A stretch of 64,000 nucleotides of DNA, from the NCBI RefSeq assembly GCF_000622145.1, contig NZ_KK211402.1, positions 169,949 to 233,948 of the forward strand. The letters run 5' to 3'. Of the stretch, positions 44,384 to 53,692 are shown piece after piece. This stretch comes from Paracoccus yeei ATCC BAA-599 (GTDB lineage: Bacteria > Pseudomonadota > Alphaproteobacteria > Rhodobacterales > Rhodobacteraceae). The translations under genes were made by a program, and so were the position numbers. Numbering within the stretch: the stretch's first letter is position 1; every line of letters begins with the position of its first letter. A model generated the notes under the pieces. That model saw nothing but the letters and a program-made list of their open reading frames with translations, was not told the origin of the DNA and did not search any database.

Positions 44384-45123
44384 GGCTCGTCGCGGCCGTC
44401 CCGCCTGAGCGCAAAGACCGAGGCGGCGGCCAGGCCCGTCGCCATCGCGAACCAGGTCAGCGCATAGCTGAGGTGGGTGTTGCGAAAACTCACCACGGTC
44501 AGCCCGCCGACGGGCAGCGCGCCCGCGACTTCACCCGCCTCGGCGTCGATGAAATAGGGCGCGGCCTGCGCGATGCCGTGCTGCGCCGACAGGGCCGCGA
44601 CATCGCGCGAATACCAGCGCCCGGCCTGCGGGTCGTTCTTGCGCAGGAAGGCGCCGTCCGGCTGGGTCATGCGCAGCAGGCCCGTGACCTCGACCGTCCC
44701 GTCCGGGCGGGCGCGGTCGGCGGCCTCGCGGCGGTCCATGGGAACGAAGCCGCGATTGATCCAGACGGCCCAGCCCTGCGAGGTTTCCAGGGGCGTCATC
44801 ACCCAAAAGCCGGGGCCTTGCGCAGTCACCGCCTGGGCCAGTTCCTCGGCCGCGAAATCGTAGCGGCCCGTCACCGCGACGCGGCGGTATTCGTCGTCCT
44901 TTGCGGTGAGGCCAAGCCAGTCGCCCGGCCCCGGCGCGGGGGCCGGCGGGGCGGCCAGCCGCGCCTCGACCCGGGCGATCAGGTCGGTCTTCCAGTGCAG
45001 GCGCTGGACCTGCCAGACCCCCAGCGCGCACAGCACGACGACGCCAAGCGCCGAGGCGAGCGCCATCAGCCACCAGCCCGCGCCGCGCCTGCGCGGCCCG
45101 CCGGGGGCCGCGCGCTGGGTCAC
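44380..45123 (-). CDS. surf1: SURF1-family oxidase assembly protein
   Basis: A 247-residue protein with membrane helices near each end (GWWLMALASALGVVVLCALGVW and TWFAMATGLAAASVFAL) and the SURF1 domain between (WQVQRLHWK, GFWVMTPLETSQGWAVWINRGFVP, FRNTHLSYALTW). It helps insert heme into heme-copper oxidases. The start is a GTG at 45123 overlapping the cyoD stop by GTGA, so it is the fifth gene of the cyo operon. Confidence 0.9.
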   Translation of the reverse strand: MTQRAAPGGPRRRGAGWWLMALASALGVVVLCALGVWQVQRLHWKTDLIARVEARLAAPPAPAPGPGDWLGLTAKDDEYRRVAVTGRYDFAAEELAQAVTAQGPGFWVMTPLETSQGWAVWINRGFVPMDRREAADRARPDGTVEVTGLLRMTQPDGAFLRKNDPQAGRWYSRDVAALSAQHGIAQAAPYFIDAEAGEVAGALPVGGLTVVSFRNTHLSYALTWFAMATGLAAASVFALRRDGRDEP

Positions 45124-45521
45124 GGCATGACCTGCAGTTCGTGGTTCATCTGCGGCATCATGTTCTGGTTCATATGGAACATGACCCACAGCGAACCGGC
45201 CAGGACGATCACCACGATGACGATGGTGAACAGCGTCGACAGCAGGGTCCAGCCCTCTTCGGCGCGGCTGTTCATGTGCAGGAAATAGACCATGTGGACC
45301 AGCATCTGCGCCACGGCGCAGATCACGATGATGCCCACGGCCAGCGGCCGGCTGTCGATCCAGCCGCCCATGACGATCCCGAAGGGAATGACCGTCAGGA
45401 TCACCGCCAGCACGAAGCCGGTGATATAGCTGGAATAGCTGCCGTGGTCATGGTGATCGCCCTGGCCGTGGCCATGGTCTCCATGATGCGCGTCGTGATG
45501 ATGATTGTGCGAATGGGCCAT
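45120..45521 (-). CDS. cyoD: Cytochrome bo3 quinol oxidase subunit IV
   Basis: A 133-residue small subunit with a His-rich cytoplasmic N-terminus (residues 1-27, 11 histidines) and three membrane helices (YITGFVLAVILTVIPFGIV, VGIIVICAVAQMLVHMVYF, LFTIVIVVIVLAGSLWVMF). It supports assembly of subunit I. The His-rich tail could bind copper (inference). ATGA overlap with cyoC. Confidence 0.92.
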   Translation of the reverse strand: MAHSHNHHHDAHHGDHGHGQGDHHDHGSYSSYITGFVLAVILTVIPFGIVMGGWIDSRPLAVGIIVICAVAQMLVHMVYFLHMNSRAEEGWTLLSTLFTIVIVVIVLAGSLWVMFHMNQNMMPQMNHELQVMP

Positions 45522-46141
45522 CACAGCACCCCCAGCAGATAGACGACGGTAAAGACCCCGATCCAGATCAGGTCCAGGAAGTGCCAGAACAGGCTCAGGC
45601 ACATCAGCCGGCGCTGGTTGGCCTGGGTCAGCCCGAATTTCGACACCTGGACCATCAGCGTCACCAGCCAGATCGAGCCGAAGGTGACGTGCAGCCCGTG
45701 GGTGCCGACCAGCGTGAAGAAGGCCGACAGGAAGGCCGAGCGTCCCGGTCCCGCGCCGATGTGGATCAGGTGGTGGAACTCGTAAAGCTCGATGGCCAGG
45801 AAGCACAGGCCGAAGAACAGCGTGATCCCCAGCCAGCGCAGCGTGCCGCTGCGGTCGCCCTTGGCCATGGACAGCATGGCAAAGCCGTAGGTGATCGACG
45901 AGAACAGCAGCATCGCCGTGTTGATCGCGACCAGCTCCAGGTCGAACAGGTCCTTTGGCCCCGGACCGGCGGCCAGGTTGCCCTGAAGCACGCCGTAGCA
46001 GGCGAAAAGGACCGCGAACATCAGGCAGTCGCTCATCAGGTAGACCCAGAACCCGATGCTGGTCGAGGCGCCTTCCGGATGATGGTGGGGCTCGGTCTCC
46101 CAGTATTCGGCGGGGGACTTGAGTTCGGTTGCGGTGCTCAT
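45521..46141 (-). CDS. cyoC: Cytochrome bo3 quinol oxidase subunit III
   Basis: A 206-residue five-helix subunit III of the CyoC type (YLMSDCLMFAVLFACYGVL; YEFHHLIHIGAGPGRSAFLSAFFTLVGTHGLHV; WHFLDLIWIGVF). It stabilises the oxidase core. It lies 3 bp after cyoB and overlaps cyoD by ATGA. Confidence 0.94.
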   Translation of the reverse strand: MSTATELKSPAEYWETEPHHHPEGASTSIGFWVYLMSDCLMFAVLFACYGVLQGNLAAGPGPKDLFDLELVAINTAMLLFSSITYGFAMLSMAKGDRSGTLRWLGITLFFGLCFLAIELYEFHHLIHIGAGPGRSAFLSAFFTLVGTHGLHVTFGSIWLVTLMVQVSKFGLTQANQRRLMCLSLFWHFLDLIWIGVFTVVYLLGVL

Positions 46142-46144
46142 GCC

Positions 46145-48157
46145 TCAGGCTCCCTGTGCGGCCAGCGCGCGGTCGCGGGCTTCTTCCGTCTCGCGCACTT
46201 CCTCGGCGGGGACGTAATAGTCGCGGTCATAGTTGAAGGTGTGCCAGATCGCATAACCGACGATGCCGACAAAGGACAGGACGGCCAGCCACCAGATGTA
46301 CCAGATCATCGCCAGTCCGCAGAGGGTGGACAGCCCCGCCAGCACCACCCCGCTGCCGGTGTAATGCGGCATGTGGATCGGGATGTAATCGGCCTTGGGA
46401 CGCGCGGCGCCCGCCTGCTTCATGTCCCACCAGGCGTCCAGCCCGTGGACCACCGGCGTGAAGGCGAAGTTGTAGAAGGGCGGCGGCGACGAGGTCGCCC
46501 ATTCCAGCGTCCGCCCGTTCCAGGGATCGCCCGTCACGTCGCGGTATTCGGGTTCGTTCCGCTTCCAGATCGAGACGGCGAACTGCACGAACATCGCACC
46601 GATCCCGGCGGCGATCAGCGCCGCGCCGATGCCGGCGATGATGAACCAGATCTGCAGGCTCGGGTCGTCGAAGACGCGCACCCGGCGGGTCACGCCCATC
46701 AGGCCCAGGATATAAAGCGGCATGAACGCCACCCAGAAGCCGACGACCCAGCACCAGAACTGGACCTTGCCCCAGAACACGTTCAGCTTGAAGCCGAAGG
46801 CCTTGGGCCACCAGAAGTTGATCGCGGCGAAGGTCCCGAACAGCACGCCGCCGATGATGACGTTGTGGAAGTGCGCGATCAGGAACAGCGAGTTGTGCAG
46901 CACGAAATCCGCCGGCGGCACGGCCAGCAGCACGCCCGTCATGCCACCGATGACGAAGGTCAGCATGAAGGCCACCAGCCACATCATCGGCAGTTCATAG
47001 CGCACGCGGCCGCGGTACATGGTGAACAGCCAGTTGAAGATCTTGGCGCCCGTCGGGATCGAGATGATCATCGTGGTGATCCCGAAGAACGAGTTCACCG
47101 ACGCGCCCGATCCCATGGTGAAGAAGTGGTGCAGCCAGACCAGATAGCTCAGGACCGTGATGCAGATGGTGGCATAGACCATCGAGGTATAGCCGAACAG
47201 CCGCTTGCCCGAGAAGGTGGCCGCGATTTCCGAATAGACGCCGAACAGCGGCAGGATCAGGATATAGACCTCGGGGTGGCCCCAGATCCAGATGAGGTTG
47301 ATGTACATCATCGGATTGCCACCAAGGTCGTTGGTGAAGAAGTTGGTGCCCAGATAGCGGTCCAGCGTCAGCAGGATCAGCGTCATGGTCAGCACCGGGA
47401 ACGACGCCACGATCAGGATGTTGGTGCAGAACGACGTCCAGGTAAAGATCGGCATCCGCATCATGGTCATGCCCGGGGCGCGCATCTTCAGGATGGTGAC
47501 CAGCAGGTTGATGCCCGACAGCGTGGTGCCGACGCCCGCGACCTGAAGGCCCCAGATGTAATAGTCGACGCCGACCCAGGGGGAATAGGCGATGCCCGAC
47601 AGCGGCGGGAAGGCCAGCCAGCCGGTCTGCGCGAATTCGCCCACGAACAGCGAGGCCATGACGATCACCGCGCCGCCCGTTGTCATCCAGAACGAGAAGT
47701 TGTTCAGGAACGGGAAGGACACGTCGCGCGCGCCGATCTGCAGGGGCACGATATAGTTCATCAGCCCTGTGACGACCGGCATCGCCACGAAGAAGATCAT
47801 GATGACGCCATGCGCCGTGAAGATCTGGTCATAGTGGTGCGCGTTCAGGTAGCCCTCGGACCCGTTGAAGGCCATGGCCTGCTGGATGCGCATCATCACC
47901 GCGTCGGCAAAGCCGCGCACGAACATGACGATGCCCAGGATCATGTACATGATCCCGATCTTCTTGTGGTCGATCGAGGTGAACCACTCGTGCCACAGAT
48001 AGCCCCACAGGCGGTATTTGGTCAGGGCGGCGACCATGGCGATGCCGCCCAGGGCGACGACCACGAAGGTCGCCATGACGATCGGCTCCTTCGGGATGGC
48101 GTCCCAGTTCAGGCGCCCCAGAAGGAAGGTCGTTTCGACATTTGTTGGAATGGCCAT
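46145..48157 (-). CDS. cyoB: Cytochrome bo3 quinol oxidase subunit I
   Basis: The 670-residue catalytic subunit: 15 membrane helices, low-spin heme ligand in [25 protein letters not shown] holding the copper-ligand His and cross-linked Tyr, and HHFFTMG for the other copper ligands. It reduces oxygen with electrons from ubiquinol and pumps protons. Length and the C-terminal charged tail match CyoB. Central gene of the cyo operon. Confidence 0.96.
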   Translation of the reverse strand: MAIPTNVETTFLLGRLNWDAIPKEPIVMATFVVVALGGIAMVAALTKYRLWGYLWHEWFTSIDHKKIGIMYMILGIVMFVRGFADAVMMRIQQAMAFNGSEGYLNAHHYDQIFTAHGVIMIFFVAMPVVTGLMNYIVPLQIGARDVSFPFLNNFSFWMTTGGAVIVMASLFVGEFAQTGWLAFPPLSGIAYSPWVGVDYYIWGLQVAGVGTTLSGINLLVTILKMRAPGMTMMRMPIFTWTSFCTNILIVASFPVLTMTLILLTLDRYLGTNFFTNDLGGNPMMYINLIWIWGHPEVYILILPLFGVYSEIAATFSGKRLFGYTSMVYATICITVLSYLVWLHHFFTMGSGASVNSFFGITTMIISIPTGAKIFNWLFTMYRGRVRYELPMMWLVAFMLTFVIGGMTGVLLAVPPADFVLHNSLFLIAHFHNVIIGGVLFGTFAAINFWWPKAFGFKLNVFWGKVQFWCWVVGFWVAFMPLYILGLMGVTRRVRVFDDPSLQIWFIIAGIGAALIAAGIGAMFVQFAVSIWKRNEPEYRDVTGDPWNGRTLEWATSSPPPFYNFAFTPVVHGLDAWWDMKQAGAARPKADYIPIHMPHYTGSGVVLAGLSTLCGLAMIWYIWWLAVLSFVGIVGYAIWHTFNYDRDYYVPAEEVRETEEARDRALAAQGA

Positions 48158-48169
48158 CTGGGACTCCGG

Positions 48170-49375
48170 TCAGAGTTGGGTTTCGACGGCGTTGTCTCGC
48201 CGTGCGTCCTGGATGCTCCGAGGCATATCGATGCCAAGGCGGTTTTCAGGGCGGGGCAACGCCACGCCGCGCATGGGCGACTGGTCGATGCGGGTCTGCG
48301 GATCGGTCTTGCGCAGGTCGGCGAACATCTTGGCCGAATCCTCGGGCGTGCAGAAGCCGGTGACAATGAAGGGGGTGGGCCCCAGCACCGGGCGCGGAAT
48401 GCCGCGGCGCAGGTCCTTGTCATGGGTCAGCTGCGCGGTGTTGATCGTGCCGGCAAGCCCGGTGCCGCCCTGCGCGTCCAGCGCCATCATCTCGGCCATG
48501 CAGATCTTGTCCTGCTCGACGCACATGTTGACCACGCGGTCGAACAGTTCGGGGTCCACGTCGGCGAAGGTCTGCGGCTTGACGTTCTCGGTCGGCGCTT
48601 CCAGCTCCAGGTATTTCGCGCGGTCGAGCAGCCCGCCCGCGGCGCGCGCCTCGTCCACCCAGGCGTCGAAGCCCGCCTGGTCCGTCGCATGGGTCTTGAA
48701 CCGCATCCCCGAAAAACCGTGTCCCGAGTAATGCGAGGCAAGACCCTGATATTCGCCCGGGTTGTTGAAGACCCCGTGCAGCGTGGTCTGCATCCCCGGC
48801 ATGGCATAGATCATGCCCGCCATCGCCGGGATGTAGAAGGCGTTCATCACCGTCGAGGAGGTCAGCGTGAACTCGATCTCGCGGTCGGTCGGCACCGCCA
48901 GCTCGTTGATCGAGGCGACGCCCTGCTCGGGATAGATGAACAGCCATTTCCAGTCCAGCGCGACGACCTGGACCCGGAACGGGTCCTCGTCGGGCACGGG
49001 CTGCTCGACCGACAGCCGGTCCAGCCGGCGATAGGGGTCCAGCAGGTGGGTGCCGACCCAGGTCAGCGCGCCCAGGCAGATGATGATCAGCAGCGGCGCC
49101 GCCCAGATCACCAGCTCGAACTTGGCCGAGTGGTCCCAGTCGGGCGCATAGGTCGCATCGCGGTTCGAGGCGCGATAGCGCCAGGCGAACCAGATGGTCA
49201 GCGCCATCACGGGAATGATGATCAGCAGCATCAGCCAGGTGGACTGCACCAGCAGGTCGCGTTGCCGCTCGGCGACATCGCCCGAGGGCGACAGGACCTC
49301 CATCTTGCAGGCGGCGAGGCCAAGAACGATCGGGGCAAGCGCGGCAAGGCGCGCCAGGCGAAAGGGTATGTGCAT
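48170..49375 (-). CDS. cyoA: Cytochrome bo3 quinol oxidase subunit II
   Basis: A 401-residue lipoprotein subunit: signal peptide with lipobox LAAC (Cys about 22), two membrane helices and a periplasmic cupredoxin-like domain lacking the CuA cysteines, as expected for a quinol oxidase (QVVALDWKWLFIYPEQGVASINELAVP). The ATG at 49375 is preferred to an in-frame TTG at 49393. First gene of cyoABCD-surf1. The C-terminal extension past residue 300 is longer than in E. coli CyoA. Confidence 0.94.
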   Translation of the reverse strand: MHIPFRLARLAALAPIVLGLAACKMEVLSPSGDVAERQRDLLVQSTWLMLLIIIPVMALTIWFAWRYRASNRDATYAPDWDHSAKFELVIWAAPLLIIICLGALTWVGTHLLDPYRRLDRLSVEQPVPDEDPFRVQVVALDWKWLFIYPEQGVASINELAVPTDREIEFTLTSSTVMNAFYIPAMAGMIYAMPGMQTTLHGVFNNPGEYQGLASHYSGHGFSGMRFKTHATDQAGFDAWVDEARAAGGLLDRAKYLELEAPTENVKPQTFADVDPELFDRVVNMCVEQDKICMAEMMALDAQGGTGLAGTINTAQLTHDKDLRRGIPRPVLGPTPFIVTGFCTPEDSAKMFADLRKTDPQTRIDQSPMRGVALPRPENRLGIDMPRSIQDARRDNAVETQL

Positions 49376-49581
49376 GAAGCCTGACCTCACCAAGGGGGGA
49401 GCATGAGGATGAGTCGGTTAAGCCCCACCCCCTAAAGGCTGGGCCCGGAACCAGACATAGGACAATTTGCCACACCCTGCACACCTTGAATCTGGCGGTT
49501 GACCAAAGGATGCTCTCGGCCTTCTATTGCCCCCAAAGCCTCCCCTCCTCGGCCCGGGTGCCCCCAAGAGGTCAGCTAGAC

Positions 49582-50889
49582 ATGAGCGCAGCGCACACCC
49601 CTTCCACGCTTCCCGATGAGGCGAAGGACATCCACGTCTCGCCTTCCGACATCGCGGTGGGCGTCGTCATCGGCCGGTCGTCCGAGTTCTTCGACTTCTT
49701 CGTCTTCGCCATCGCCTCGGTCATCGTGTTCCCGGCGCGGTATTTTTCCTTTGCCGATCCGCTGACTGCGACGCTGTGGTCGTTCACCGTCTTTGCGCTG
49801 GCGTTCCTGGCGCGGCCGCTGGGCACGGCGTTCTTCACCGTCATCGACCGGCGCCACGGCAAAAGCGCCAAGCTGACGCTGGCGCTGCTGATCCTGGGCA
49901 CCTCGACCGTCGGCATGGGCCTGATCCCGTCCTATGAAAACATCGGCGCGGCCTCGATCTGGCTGCTGTGCCTGCTGCGAATCGGGCAGGGCTTCGCGCT
50001 TGGCGGGGCCTGGGACGGGTTGCCGTCGCTGCTGAACATGAACGCGCCCAAGGGGCGGCGCGGCCTTTACACCATGATGCCGCAGCTTGGCGCGCCGGTC
50101 GGCCTGGCCGTCGCCAGCCTGCTGTTCGCCTATCTGCTCAGCAACATGTCGCAGGCCGATTTCCTGGACTGGGGCTGGCGCTATCCCTTCTTCGTGGCCT
50201 TCGCGATCAACGTCGTGGCGCTGTTCGCGCGCCTGCGCATCGTGGTGACCCCGGAATACACCGAGGCGTTCGAGACGCGCCACCTGAACCCGTCGAGCTT
50301 TCGCGCCGCCTTCCGCCAGGACGGCCGCATGATCCTGATCGGCGCCTTCGTGCCGCTGGCCAGCTTTGCGCTGTTCCACATGGTCACGGTGTTCCCGCTG
50401 TCCTGGGTCTATCTCTACACCAGCGAAAACCCCGCCGGCTTCCTGGTGATCCAGGCCATCGCCGCCGGCTGGGGCTTTCTCGCCATCGCGGCCTCGGGGC
50501 TGCTGGCCGACCGCATCGGGCACCGCAAGCTGCTTTATCGCGGCGCCATCGCCATCGCCATCTTCAGCCTGGTCGCGCCGCTTCTCTTGTCGGGCGACAA
50601 GCTGGGCGAGGCCGTCTACATGACCGTCGGCTTCATCGTGCTGGGCGTCAGCTTCGGCCAAAGCTCGGGCGCGGTCGCATCGCTCTTCGACCCGGCGCGG
50701 CGCTACACCGACTCGGCGGTGGTGTCGGACCTGGCGTGGCTCTTCGGCGCGGGCTTCGCACCTCTGGCGGCGCTGGCGCTGTCGTCCTGGCTGGGCCTGC
50801 CGGCGGCGGGGCTTTACCTGCTGTCGGGCGCGGTCTGCACCGTTCTGGCGCTGCGCTTCGCCCGCCGGATCGAATTCGGGCGCAGCTGA
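49582..50889 (+). CDS. MHS-type MFS transporter (metabolite:H+ symporter)
   Basis: A 435-residue 12-helix transporter of the ProP/ShiA/KgtP group. Helix 1 begins with the family signature FFDFFVFA, and RIGQGFALGGAWDG (about 130-143) carries the loop motif. It probably imports an organic acid or betaine; substrate unknown. The ATG at 49582 follows AGAGG at slightly long spacing; an upstream in-frame extension is unsupported. It diverges from cyoA and ends in a strong terminator. Confidence 0.87.
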   Translation: MSAAHTPSTLPDEAKDIHVSPSDIAVGVVIGRSSEFFDFFVFAIASVIVFPARYFSFADPLTATLWSFTVFALAFLARPLGTAFFTVIDRRHGKSAKLTLALLILGTSTVGMGLIPSYENIGAASIWLLCLLRIGQGFALGGAWDGLPSLLNMNAPKGRRGLYTMMPQLGAPVGLAVASLLFAYLLSNMSQADFLDWGWRYPFFVAFAINVVALFARLRIVVTPEYTEAFETRHLNPSSFRAAFRQDGRMILIGAFVPLASFALFHMVTVFPLSWVYLYTSENPAGFLVIQAIAAGWGFLAIAASGLLADRIGHRKLLYRGAIAIAIFSLVAPLLLSGDKLGEAVYMTVGFIVLGVSFGQSSGAVASLFDPARRYTDSAVVSDLAWLFGAGFAPLAALALSSWLGLPAAGLYLLSGAVCTVLALRFARRIEFGRS

Positions 50890-50911
50890 CCCCGTCCCAG
50901 TCCCTGCAAGC

Positions 50912-50943
50912 ACGCCCGGGCCGCCCCAGCCCGGGCGTTTTTC
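50912..50943 (+). terminator. Rho-independent terminator after the MFS gene
   Basis: A 10-bp stem (50912-50921 with 50929-50938, ACGCCCGGGC / GCCCGGGCGT) is followed by TTTTTC. It isolates the toxin-antitoxin unit from the transporter. Confidence 0.88.
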
Positions 50944-50972
50944 TTGAAACCTGCTCCATCCTGCGCTATCTA

Positions 50973-50990
50973 TCTAGCCAGAGAGCTAGA
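50973..50990. promoter_or_regulatory. Palindromic operator of the toxin-antitoxin operon
   Basis: TCTAGC (50973-50978), six bases, GCTAGA (50985-50990) form a perfect inverted repeat 12 bp before the antitoxin ATG. Phd-type antitoxins repress their own operon through such sites. Confidence 0.75.
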
Positions 50991-51002
50991 CAGGAAACCG
51001 CC

Positions 51003-51257
51003 ATGTGGACGCTTCAGGATGCCAAGAACCGCTTTTCGGCCGTGGTCGATGCGGCGCTTGCCGGCCAGCCGCAGCAGGTGACGCGGCGCGGCAAGCCCGC
51101 CGTCGTGGTGCTGGCCGCCGCGGATTACGCCCGGATGCTGGCCGCGACGCAGGAAAACCGCGGCTCCTTCGCCGCCCACCTCCTCAGCTTTCCCGGCCCC
51201 GACCTGGGCCCCGATTCCGGGCGCGCCCGGGTGGCCCCGCGCGACGTCAGCTTCTGA
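51003..51257 (+). CDS. Phd/YefM-type antitoxin
   Basis: An 84-residue antitoxin: N-terminal Phd/YefM DNA-binding fold (MWTLQDAKNRFSAVVDAAL; VTRRGKPAVVVLAAADYARML) and a flexible C-terminus that would wrap the toxin. Its stop directly abuts the toxin ATG. It neutralises the PIN RNase and autoregulates through the upstream palindrome. On a replicon such pairs favour retention. Confidence 0.88.
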   Translation: MWTLQDAKNRFSAVVDAALAGQPQQVTRRGKPAVVVLAAADYARMLAATQENRGSFAAHLLSFPGPDLGPDSGRARVAPRDVSF

Positions 51258-51674
51258 ATGCTGATCCTGGATACCAATGTCTTGTCGGCGCTGCGCCGCC
51301 CCGAACGCAGCCCGGCGGTCGCCGCCTGGCTGGCCCGGCAGGACGACACCGCGCTCTATCTCTCCGTCGTCACCCTGGGCGAGATCGAGCGCGGCATCAC
51401 CCGCCAGGAATCGCAGAACCCACCCTTTGCCCGCGACCTGCGCGACTGGCTGACGCGCACCGTCACGCTGTTTTCCGACCGCCTGCTGCCCTTCGGCGCG
51501 GCCGAGGCGTTGCTCTGGGGCCAGCTTTCCGCCCGGCTGGGCCACGCCGGGGCCGACCTGCTGATCGCGGCGACCGCGCTTGCGCATGACGCGGCCGTGG
51601 TCACCGGCAACACCGCCGATTTCCGGCCGACCGGCTGCCGGCTGGTCGATCCCTTCGCGCAAGGGGCCGGATAG
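51258..51674 (+). CDS. vapC: VapC-type PIN-domain RNase toxin
   Basis: A 138-residue PIN-domain ribonuclease with the acidic active site complete: Asp5 (LILDTNVLS), Glu42 (VTLGEIERG), Asp100 (GADLLIAATA) and Asp121 (TGNTADF). VapC toxins cleave specific tRNA or rRNA. The antitoxin precedes without any gap. The gene is intact and so probably active. Confidence 0.9.
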   Translation: MLILDTNVLSALRRPERSPAVAAWLARQDDTALYLSVVTLGEIERGITRQESQNPPFARDLRDWLTRTVTLFSDRLLPFGAAEALLWGQLSARLGHAGADLLIAATALAHDAAVVTGNTADFRPTGCRLVDPFAQGAG

Positions 51675-51675
51675 C

Positions 51676-51708
51676 GTTCCACGCTTTCCCGCCTGGGTGG
51701 AACTTTTT
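51676..51708 (+). terminator. Terminator after vapC
   Basis: GTTCCAC (51676-51682) pairs with GTGGAAC (51697-51703), followed immediately by TTTTT. The 14-base loop is long, but the T-tract fits a terminator directly after the vapC stop. Confidence 0.7.
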
Positions 51709-51820
51709 CACGTCCCCCGGCGCTAAGCGACCGGGTTCGTGCTTATTTTCGCGGCGACCTTACCCTGCGGCGCGGCGGTGACTAGCATAAGGACCCCATA
51801 CAATAAGCCGGAGACGCACC

Positions 51821-53209
51821 ATGGCGCCCGTGTTCATCAACCTTGTTCTGTTCGCTGCCCTGCTGTTCGGCCTCGCCCGATTGCAATCCGGCACGCTTTC
51901 GCTGTCCGCCCGGGTCTTCGTGGGCCTGGTGCTGGGCACCCTGTTCGGCATCGGCCTGCAACTGGTCTATGGCGCCGCCGATCCGACGCTGGCCACCACG
52001 ATCAGCTGGATCAACATCGTCGGCAACGGCTATGTGCAGCTGTTGCAGATGATCGTCATGCCGCTGGTCTTCGTCGCCATCCTGAACGCGGTCAGCAAGC
52101 TGCACGACGCGTCCTTGCTGGGGCGCATCTCGGCGCTCACGCTGGGGACGCTGCTGGGGACGACCGCCATCGCGGCCTTCGTCGGCGTCGCGATGTCGCT
52201 GGCCTTCGGCCTGACCGCCGAAGGGCTGGCGCAGGGCGCGCAGGAAACCGCCCGGCTGTAGACGCTGCAATCGACCTATGCGCCCAAGGTCGCCGACCTG
52301 ACCCTGCCGCAGCTGATCCTGTCCTTCATCCCCAAGAACCCCTTCGCCGATCTGACCGGCGCGAACCCGACCTCGATCATCTCGGTGGTGATCTTCGCGG
52401 CCTTCCTGGGCGTCGCGGCGATCCGGCTGGTGCGGCGCGACCCGGACAAGGGCGGGCGCCTGATCGCCTTCATCGACCTGATGCAGTCCTGGATCGCCCA
52501 GCTCGTGCGGCTCATCATGACGCTGACGCCCTTCGGCGTCATGGCGCTGATGACCAAGATGGCCGCGACCTCGAACGCCGCCGACATCCTGAACCTCGGC
52601 AAGTTCGTCCTGGCGTCCTATCTGGGGCTCGCGATCATGTTCGGGGTGCATGCGCTGCTGCTGGCGGCGACCGGGGTGAACCCACTGGCCTTCTTCCGCA
52701 AGGTGCTGCCCGCGCTCAGCTTCGCCTTCTCCAGCCGGTCCAGCGCCGCCACCATCCCCCTGAACGTGGAAATCCAGACCCGCCGCCTGGGCGTGCCGCC
52801 GACCATCGCCAGCTTTGCCGCCAGCTTCGGCGCCACCATCGGCCAGAACGGCTGCGCCGGGCTTTACCCGGCGATGCTGGCCGTCATGGTCGCGCCGACC
52901 GTCGGCATCAACCCGCTGGATCCGGGCTGGATCGTCAGCCTGATCGCCATCGTCACGCTCTCCTCGGCGGGGGTCGCGGGGGTCGGCGGCGGCGCCACCA
53001 TGGCCGCGCTGATCGTGCTGCCGGCCATGGGCCTGCCGGTCACGCTGGTCGCGCTGCTGATCTCGGTCGAGCCGCTGATCGACATGGGCCGCACCGCGCT
53101 GAACGTCAACGGCTCGATGACGGCGGGCACCATCACCTCGCAGCTGCTGGGCCAGACCGACCGCGCGGTCATGGCCAGCGAGGACGAAGGCAGCCTGCAG
53201 AACGCCTGA
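51821..53209 (+). pseudogene. tcyP: Cystine/dicarboxylate:cation symporter (TcyP/YdjN-like) with in-frame amber codon
   Basis: Read through, the frame encodes a 462-codon DAACS symporter, the normal length of TcyP/YdjN cystine transporters. It has GTLFGIGLQLVYGA near the start, [18 protein letters not shown] after the break, [20 protein letters not shown] and the C-terminal [13 protein letters not shown]. Codon 147 is TAG (52259-52261) in an otherwise uninterrupted frame: upstream ends QETARL, downstream resumes [10 protein letters not shown]. There is no frameshift. A single point mutation or sequence error explains this. The first 146 residues alone cannot transport. A good ribosome-binding site precedes the ATG. 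Confidence 0.85.
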
Positions 53210-53277
53210 ACGGGCTTTCCCCCGGGTGGGCGGATCGGCTAGCAAGACCTGCCAGCCCCCGCCCGCAAGGAGACACC

Positions 53278-53673
53278 ATGCCCCTGACCGACAGCGACAT
53301 CCAGCCGCCCGGCAGCCCCACCATCCGCACCATCGCCATGCCCGCCGACACCAATCCGGCGGGCGACATCTTCGGCGGCTGGCTGATGAGCCAGATGGAC
53401 CTGGCCGCCGGTTCGGTCGCGGCGCTGACCGCGCGCGGCCGCAGCGCCACCATCGCGGTCGAGGGAATGAAGTTCCACCGCCCAGTCAAGGTCGGGGACG
53501 AGGTCTCGCTGTACGCCGAGATCGTCCACATCGGCCGCACCTCGATGCGCATCCATGTCGAGGCATGGCGCCGCGAACGCCACCGCGACGACAGCCAGCA
53601 GGTGACCGAGGCCACCTTCACCTTCGTCGCCCTGGACGAGAACGGCGCAGCCCGGGCGGTGCTGGGCGGCTAG
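53278..53673 (+). CDS. yciA: Acyl-CoA thioesterase (YciA-like hotdog fold)
   Basis: A 131-residue hotdog thioesterase that hydrolyses acyl-CoA. The active-site segment NPAGDIFGGWLMSQMDLAAG (about 22-41) and FHRPVKVGDEVSLYAE match YciA. AAGGAG stands 6 bp before the ATG. A GGGCGGC/GCCGCCC hairpin enclosing the stop codon (53664-53680) may end the transcript. Confidence 0.92.
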   Translation: MPLTDSDIQPPGSPTIRTIAMPADTNPAGDIFGGWLMSQMDLAAGSVAALTARGRSATIAVEGMKFHRPVKVGDEVSLYAEIVHIGRTSMRIHVEAWRRERHRDDSQQVTEATFTFVALDENGAARAVLGG

Positions 53674-53692
53674 GCCGCCCGACCCCCCTGCC

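Noticed and set aside
45581..49384. 1267-codon plus-strand open frame opposite cyoABC
   Set aside because: Antisense to three highly conserved oxidase genes; low-complexity His/Gln/Arg/Asp composition.
51821..53209. Two separate transporter genes (51821-52261 and 52385-53209)
   Set aside because: The frame is continuous across a single TAG and the joined product has the normal length of one symporter.
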